From positions 4,617,501 to 4,681,500 of the forward strand of contig NZ_CP108143.1 of the NCBI RefSeq assembly GCF_036206005.1: a stretch of 64,000 nucleotides of DNA, read 5' to 3'. This document shows positions 60,326-64,000 of this stretch, one piece after another (the stretch's first letter is position 1; each line of letters starts with the position of its first letter). The notes beneath the pieces were generated by a model, which was not told where the DNA came from, ran no database searches, and saw only the letters and a list, made by a program, of their open reading frames with translations. The translations under genes were made by a program, and so were the position numbers. The stretch comes from Streptomyces sp. NBC_00178. GTDB taxonomy: Bacteria > Actinomycetota > Actinomycetes > Streptomycetales > Streptomycetaceae.

Positions 60326-60567
60326 ACGGGGGAGGGCACGACCGGGCCGCGAGCGCCCAGGACTGCCGAGGGCCCGACGACGGGCCCAAGAGGGGCTTTG
60401 GGCCCGGCTTTGGGCCCTGGGGCCCTGCATCGGAGGGGGTTCCCGGCCGTACGTTTCTCATGTCGCAAGCGGCACCGGCCAGGAGGAAGCCGGTAACGGG
60501 GGCGGCACCACAGGAACTCACGCGTCGGCCGGCACCATCCGGCCGGCCGGACTCGGAGGGGAACACC
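60326..60567. other. Spacer before flp with clustered GGGCCC repeats
   Basis: 242 bp between the response regulator and the pilin gene. GGGCCC occurs at 60370, 60382, 60400, 60412 and 60420, and GGCTTTGGGCCC is repeated in tandem (60394-60405 and 60406-60417). This could form alternative hairpins. A separate pilin promoter would lie at about 60430-60550. An in-frame ATG at 60460 for the pilin exists but is weak. Confidence 0.6.
60394..60417. repeat. Tandem 12-bp repeat GGCTTTGGGCCC
   Basis: Two perfect head-to-tail copies inside a cluster of five GGGCCC palindromes (60370-60425), upstream of the Flp pilin gene. Confidence 0.8.
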
Positions 60568-60789
60568 ATGAGCAACCTGATGCTGAAGGCTTCCGTCAAC
60601 GCCAAGGTCTGGGCGAACACGTCCGTCGAGCGCATGAAGGCCCGAGCGGACCGGGGGCAGGGCGCGGTGGAGTACCTGGGCATCATCGTGGTGGTCGTGG
60701 CGATCATCGGAGTGCTCATGACGACGAACTTCGGGAACGCGATCGCCACCGCCATCAGCACGCAGATCGGCAAGATCACGGGCGGCTGA
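60568..60789 (+). CDS. flp: Flp pilin
   Basis: Major pilin precursor, 73 aa. ATG 60568 follows GGAGGGG at 7 nt. A basic 30-residue leader ends ARADRG, and the cleavage motif is G-QGAVEYLG (Gly30/Gln31, Glu35, Tyr36), leaving a 43-residue mature pilin with a hydrophobic helix (38-52). The leader is long for an Flp pilin. Its stop TGA overlaps the putative CTG start of the following gene. Tad ATPase and platform genes are upstream. Confidence 0.93.
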   Translation: MSNLMLKASVNAKVWANTSVERMKARADRGQGAVEYLGIIVVVVAIIGVLMTTNFGNAIATAISTQIGKITGG

Positions 60790-61424
60790 TCACCGGCAGA
60801 GCGCGCGAGGCAGGGCAGGCCTTCCCCATCTATGTTGCGGTGGTGGCGGGCCTGCTCTTCCTTGCGTTCGCCTACTTCGCCGTCGGACAGGCCTCGATGA
60901 AGAAGAACGAGGCTCAGACGGCGGCCGACGCGGCTGCGCTCGCTGCCGCGCAGGATGCGCGCGACGAGTGGAGCTGGCCCGGGGTGTTCGACCTCGACGA
61001 GTGGCGTGACCTGCTGAACGGACGGTCCGCCGGCTCCGGTTCCTGCGCCGCCGCGGCTCGCCTGGCGTCGGAGAACGATGCCACGAAGACGTCCTGCTAT
61101 CAGGACTATTCCCCAGAGGTGTCATACACGGTCACAGTGGAGACCAACAAGACGGTCGGCAGCTCGGTGATCGCCAGTACCGAGTCGAAGAAGGCCACGG
61201 CAACTGCGAGGGCCGTCATCGAGCCGCGTTGCCGGGTTGAAGAGGATCTGCGTGCCACGCCGAGCCCGCGTCCCCCTGACGAGGACGACGACACGGACGA
61301 GCCGGATGACCGGAAGTCGTACAAAGTCGTCTGTGATGACGAAGACTTCGGTATCGATCCCGAGCACCTCGACCTGCTGCCGGACCTGGCAGACCTGTTC
61401 TCCGTCCATCTGGCCGACAAGTAA
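60786..61424 (+). CDS. TadG-like pilus protein, apparent CTG start
   Basis: A 212-aa (as called) membrane protein homologous to TadG-type minor pilus proteins. The frame reads LITGRAREAGQAFPIYVAVV: a prepilin-like G-QAFPIY motif without Glu, one helix (about 15-35), AAADAAALAAAQDARDEW and an acidic Cys-containing C-terminus. No ATG, GTG or TTG occurs in frame between about 60500 and 60840; GTG 60840 would cut into the helix. CTG 60786, overlapping the Flp stop (CTGA), is therefore the likely start, with coupling. Low certainty on the start. Confidence 0.7.
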   Translation: MITGRAREAGQAFPIYVAVVAGLLFLAFAYFAVGQASMKKNEAQTAADAAALAAAQDARDEWSWPGVFDLDEWRDLLNGRSAGSGSCAAAARLASENDATKTSCYQDYSPEVSYTVTVETNKTVGSSVIASTESKKATATARAVIEPRCRVEEDLRATPSPRPPDEDDDTDEPDDRKSYKVVCDDEDFGIDPEHLDLLPDLADLFSVHLADK

Positions 61425-61451
61425 GTGAACGTCACCGAGAGGATCACGCCG

Positions 61452-62033
61452 ATGCGTGCAGCCATGACCCGGATTCGCTTCAAGGGGGCCGGCCTCACAG
61501 CCGCCGCCGTAGCCATGGCTGTCGTCCTGACGGCTTGTGGGGGCGATGGAGGCACCGACAAGCCCGAGAGCAAGCCCCGGGAGGCCGCCACCTCAAGTGG
61601 GAAGAGCCCATCCTCAGCACCTGCGGAGGAGGACGAGACCCAGGTGCTGGCCACGATCACGGGCAAAGACGGAGTGGAAGTCGTCGTCAACACGGTCAAG
61701 CGGGAGACCGGAGGATTCGTCACCGTCAAAGGGCAGGTCAAGAATGGATCCAAGCAGATCTGGACCGCGCCGGGATGGCAGGGAACAGAGCAGGAAGTAG
61801 TCGGCAACGGTGCTTCGATGGCCGGGGCCTCGCTGGTGGATCAGACCGGGAAGAAGCGCTACCTCGTTCTCCGGGACACGGATGGCCGGTGCTTGTGCAC
61901 CAAGTTCGAGGGCTTGACGCCGGGAGCGGGGACACCGTTCTTCGCCCAGTTCCCGTCCCCGCCGCAGTCCACCACCGAGGTCGACTTCCAGATCCCCACC
62001 ATGCCCACTGCGACGATCAAGATCTCGGGGTGA
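61452..62033 (+). CDS. Tad-locus lipoprotein of unknown function
   Basis: A 193-aa exported lipoprotein. ATG 61452 with GAGAGGA upstream is preferred over GTG 61425. The signal peptide ends in the lipobox LTAC (about residue 26), followed by an acidic Ser/Lys linker. A domain of about 120 residues with VTVKGQVKNGSKQIW and YLVLRDTDGRCLCTKFEG resembles no family with certainty. Its position between the TadG-like gene and an OmpA-domain gene suggests a pilus anchoring or surface role. Confidence 0.75.
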   Translation: MRAAMTRIRFKGAGLTAAAVAMAVVLTACGGDGGTDKPESKPREAATSSGKSPSSAPAEEDETQVLATITGKDGVEVVVNTVKRETGGFVTVKGQVKNGSKQIWTAPGWQGTEQEVVGNGASMAGASLVDQTGKKRYLVLRDTDGRCLCTKFEGLTPGAGTPFFAQFPSPPQSTTEVDFQIPTMPTATIKISG

Positions 62034-62041
62034 CGACGCTC

Positions 62042-62698
62042 ATGAAGTCACCTACCCACTCACCCGCCGCAGCCCGAAGGGTGCTTCGTTCGCGCCTCGG
62101 TCTCACCGCTGCCGCAGCCGTCGTCCTCGGCACCTCGGCACTCTGGGGCGCGACCCCGGTCTCCGCGGATGACAATCCCACTGCTGTTCCCAGCGCGTCA
62201 CCGCCGGTCGAGGTCGACGCGAACTCGCCCGGCCTCATGCTCGGCGACGGGGCGACGCTCGGCGACGTGCGCGTACTCGACATCAAGTCGATCGTGGAGG
62301 ACATGGGGGGTGAGGAACGCCGTGAGGACACCAATGCGGACATCACCTTCGCCCTCCAGGCCGAGGTGCTGTTCGGCAAGGACAGCGCCAAACTGAGCGG
62401 AGCCGCTACGGCTCGCATCAACGCCATCGCTGCCGAGATCGAGGCGCAGAAGGCATCTAACGTGCGCGTCTTCGGGTTCACGGACAACCTCGGCTCCTCG
62501 GCGCACGGAGACGTTCTGTCCAAGCAACGCGCGAACGCTGTGCAAGGGGTTCTCGTCCAGAAGATCCCCAGCGTCACCTTCGAGATCCGTGGCTACGGTG
62601 AGCAGTACCCGATCGCGAGCAATGACACCGAAGAGGGCCGCAAGAAGAACCGGCGCGTGGAGGTCTCCTTCCCACGCACCAGCGGCTCGCAGAGCTGA
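62042..62698 (+). CDS. Secreted OmpA-domain protein of Tad locus
   Basis: A 218-aa exported protein. The signal peptide (RSRLGLTAAAAVVLGTSALW to about residue 42) is followed by a short linker and an OmpA-like peptidoglycan-binding domain (about 105-215): VLFGKDSAKLSGAATARINA, VRVFGFTDNLGSSAHGD with LSKQRANAVQGVL, and the NRRVEVSF end. The usual Asp and Arg that bind diaminopimelate are recognisable (FTDNLGS, NRRVE). In a cell without outer membrane it probably ties the pilus base to the wall. It starts 9 bp after the lipoprotein stop. Confidence 0.87.
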   Translation: MKSPTHSPAAARRVLRSRLGLTAAAAVVLGTSALWGATPVSADDNPTAVPSASPPVEVDANSPGLMLGDGATLGDVRVLDIKSIVEDMGGEERREDTNADITFALQAEVLFGKDSAKLSGAATARINAIAAEIEAQKASNVRVFGFTDNLGSSAHGDVLSKQRANAVQGVLVQKIPSVTFEIRGYGEQYPIASNDTEEGRKKNRRVEVSFPRTSGSQS

Positions 62699-62713
62699 AG
62701 GACCTGAACGGGG

Positions 62714-62750
62714 GCGGCACCCCCGACCGCCAGGCGGTCCGGGGTGCCGC
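62714..62750. terminator. Terminator of the Tad locus
   Basis: GCGGCACCCC (62714-62723) pairs with GGGGTGCCGC (62741-62750), with an inner ACCGCC/GGCGGT pair set, after the OmpA-domain gene and between convergent genes. Confidence 0.7.
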
Positions 62751-62785
62751 TCGTTCCTGTCAGGATGCCGCGACCGACCGCCCCC

Positions 62786-63229
62786 TCAGAACCGCATCGC
62801 GACGAATCCCGCCAGCAGCCCCAGCGCGAACAGCCCCAGCACCACGGCGAACACCGTCGGCATCAGTATCGGGCCCCAGGAGCCCGGCCCCGCCACCGTC
62901 GCCCGCCCGGCCGGGTCCGCGGGGTCGTAGGAGACGCGGACCGGTGCGCCGACCTCGAAGCCGAACGGGCCCGGGGCGTGGTCGGTGAACTCCACCTCGC
63001 GTCCGTCGGGGGCGCGGAACGCGAAGACGTACTCCGTGCGGTAGCGGTTCTCCATGTCGGAGCCGCGGTCGACGACGCGCCGCCGCGCGCACCGGCCCTC
63101 GGCGCGTTCGCCGCTGCGGACCAGTCGCAGCACCCGGGCGAGCCGGAGGCCGGAACGGACCGCGAACGCGCCCAGGAACAGGCCGAACAGCAGCAGGAAG
63201 GTGGCCGTGCCACCGGGCAGTACGTCCAT
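62786..63229 (-). CDS. DUF3592 membrane protein
   Basis: A 147-aa protein with an N-terminal helix (about 8-30), a cytosolic or external domain with RYRTEYVFAFRAPDGREVEF and RVSYDPADPAGRAT, and a C-terminal helix (about 122-143). The VxYDPxDP pattern between two helices is the DUF3592 layout. Function unknown. ATG 63229 follows GCGGAGCC; it is 20 bp downstream of the lipoprotein gene on the same strand, so they are likely one operon. Confidence 0.8.
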   Translation of the reverse strand: MDVLPGGTATFLLLFGLFLGAFAVRSGLRLARVLRLVRSGERAEGRCARRRVVDRGSDMENRYRTEYVFAFRAPDGREVEFTDHAPGPFGFEVGAPVRVSYDPADPAGRATVAGPGSWGPILMPTVFAVVLGLFALGLLAGFVAMRF

Positions 63230-63249
63230 GAACGAGGCTCCGCAGGCGT

Positions 63250-63831
63250 TTACTTGACCGTGATGGACTTGACGAACGCGTCCAGGTCGGCGGGGCTCAG
63301 GGCGCCCTTCACCGCGTTGACCCGGATGGCGAACGGTACGTCCTTCGAGTCGACCCCGGCCACCACGACCCCCGTCATCCTGGTCCCCTTCGCCGGGGTG
63401 GACTGCTCCCCGGACGACGTGAACTCGTAGTCGATCCTCCGGGCGTCACGGGCGCTCTCCTCTCCCGCGAGGCGTACGTCGCGCGTGCCCTTGCGGGTCG
63501 TGCCCAGGCCGATCCCCGCGCCGGCGGCCGCGGCGGCCTCGTCGGCGTCGTCCACCCCGGTCGCGAAGTCCAGCTGGACCGAGACCATGCCCGTGCGCAG
63601 TCCCTTCTCCTCCTTGAGCGCCACGGCGGCGTTCGCCTCGGCGCGTTCGGCGGCGGGCTGGACGGCGTACCCCTGGTCCTCCGGGTAGCCGACGGACACG
63701 CTCGCGGTGTCCAGCGTCCCCCAGCCGTCGGGGACCGATGCGGTGTCCATGCCGCCGCATCCGCCGAGCAGTGTCAGGCCGAGAGCGGCGGTCACGGCCG
63801 TGCCGAGCGCCTTGGACTTCGTCAACGTCAT
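63250..63831 (-). CDS. Hypothetical lipoprotein
   Basis: A 193-aa exported lipoprotein. ATG 63831 follows AAGGGG. The lipobox LLGGC lies at about residue 25, then a beta-rich domain of about 165 residues (VSVGYPEDQGYAVQP, GTRMTGVVVAGVDSKDVPFA) ending FVKSITVK. It resembles lipoproteins of the LpqN/Lipoprotein-A type in layout only; no assignment is made. TAA stop at 63250. Co-transcribed with the DUF3592 gene and probably with the partial gene at the right edge. Confidence 0.75.
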   Translation of the reverse strand: MTLTKSKALGTAVTAALGLTLLGGCGGMDTASVPDGWGTLDTASVSVGYPEDQGYAVQPAAERAEANAAVALKEEKGLRTGMVSVQLDFATGVDDADEAAAAAGAGIGLGTTRKGTRDVRLAGEESARDARRIDYEFTSSGEQSTPAKGTRMTGVVVAGVDSKDVPFAIRVNAVKGALSPADLDAFVKSITVK

Positions 63832-63853
63832 CGCCCCTTGGTCGCACGCGTGT

Positions 63854-64000
63854 TCACTGTGCGCAGTAGCTGTACGGGAGGTAGGCGCGCTTGTCGCCCT
63901 GCGGAGCTCCGAGGAACTGCGCGTCCGTCAGTGACTCCTTCTTGTGCTCGTCGGAGATGGAGAACCCCAGACTCATACCCAGCGAGACCTCGAATCCGAA
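63854..64000 (-). CDS. 3' end of an unidentified gene
   Basis: The last 48 residues of a frame that enters from the right edge and ends with TGA at 63854-63856. The visible C-terminus includes SLGMSLGFSISDEH and LTDAQFLGAPQG, ending YSYCAQ. The frame has normal third-position GC bias and is 22 bp upstream of the lipoprotein ATG, so it is a credible gene in the same operon. No function can be given. Confidence 0.65.
   Translation of the reverse strand, partial: FGFEVSLGMSLGFSISDEHKKESLTDAQFLGAPQGDKRAYLPYSYCAQ

Noticed and set aside
60370..60425. GGGCCC repeats considered as a CRISPR-like array
   Set aside because: Units are only 6-12 bp, spacers are 2-12 bp and not unique, and no cas genes exist in the window.
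60460..60567. In-frame N-terminal extension of the Flp pilin from ATG 60460
   Set aside because: The ATG at 60568 has a strong GGAGGGG site at good spacing and gives a normal leader; the extension is Pro/Arg-rich and would make a 66-residue leader.

Overview
The window is a high-GC (roughly 70%) actinobacterial chromosome segment, almost certainly Streptomyces. Signs are the strong G/C bias at third codon positions, frequent GTG/TTG starts, a mycothiol S-conjugate amidase, a DasR-type operator in front of a chitinase, an LAETG (class E sortase) surface protein, and a gene order that, from memory, resembles the S. coelicolor core around pccB-birA-cya-hutH and metB-ilvA-greA-mca-pckA. No tRNA, rRNA, CRISPR array, insertion sequence or phage gene was seen.

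Layout. Positions 1-7,100: start of an acyl-CoA carboxylase beta subunit (pccB), divergent biotin ligase, class III adenylate cyclase, enoyl-CoA hydratase, a GAF-GGDEF diguanylate cyclase, histidine ammonia-lyase and a tiny sortase substrate. 7,200-15,700: envelope and secretion genes (an L,D-transpeptidase lipoprotein behind a SigE-type promoter, a MacB/FtsX-type exporter pair, a secreted Ig-like protein, a secreted lipase) plus glutamate dehydrogenase and a ClgR-like regulator. 15,700-24,800: amino-acid and housekeeping genes (metB, MarR regulator, ilvA-type threonine dehydratase, a DrrAB-type ABC exporter, greA, mca). 24,870-37,450: a large STAND NTPase/TPR protein, a thioredoxin-fold DUF255 protein, a hemolysin III/TrhA membrane protein, GTP-dependent PEP carboxykinase, an AlaA-type aminotransferase, arylamine N-acetyltransferase and a secreted V8-like protease.

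37,460-44,450 is a divergent catabolic island: a D-aminoacylase-family deacylase and a fold-type III PLP dehydratase on one strand, and a KDG-type PfkB kinase, IclR regulator, RidA deaminase and GntP permease on the other, with a 19-bp dyad between them. The set matches, step for step, what is needed to take N-acetyl-D-glucosaminate (the aldonic acid from oxidative chitin cleavage) to 2-keto-3-deoxy-6-phosphogluconate. Use of N-acyl-D-amino acids or D-serine is the main alternative. A GH18 chitinase with a DasR operator lies 4 kb beyond the end of this island.

44,800-50,300: a Ser/Thr kinase with a coiled coil and a cysteine-rich ectodomain, a divergent Nramp-like transporter lacking the classical metal motifs, and the chitinase. 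50,800-62,700: a complete-looking Tad/Flp pilus locus (zinc-ribbon protein, CpaB, TadZ, two TadE pseudopilins, TadA, TadB, TadC, histidine kinase, LuxR-type response regulator, Flp pilin, TadG-like protein, lipoprotein, OmpA-domain protein). It has no prepilin peptidase in the window, and its promoter region carries unusual repeats. The right edge holds DUF3592 and lipoprotein genes and the tail of a further gene on the minus strand. The likeliest under-described systems are the Tad locus with its built-in two-component pair and the oxidised-chitin-like catabolic island.
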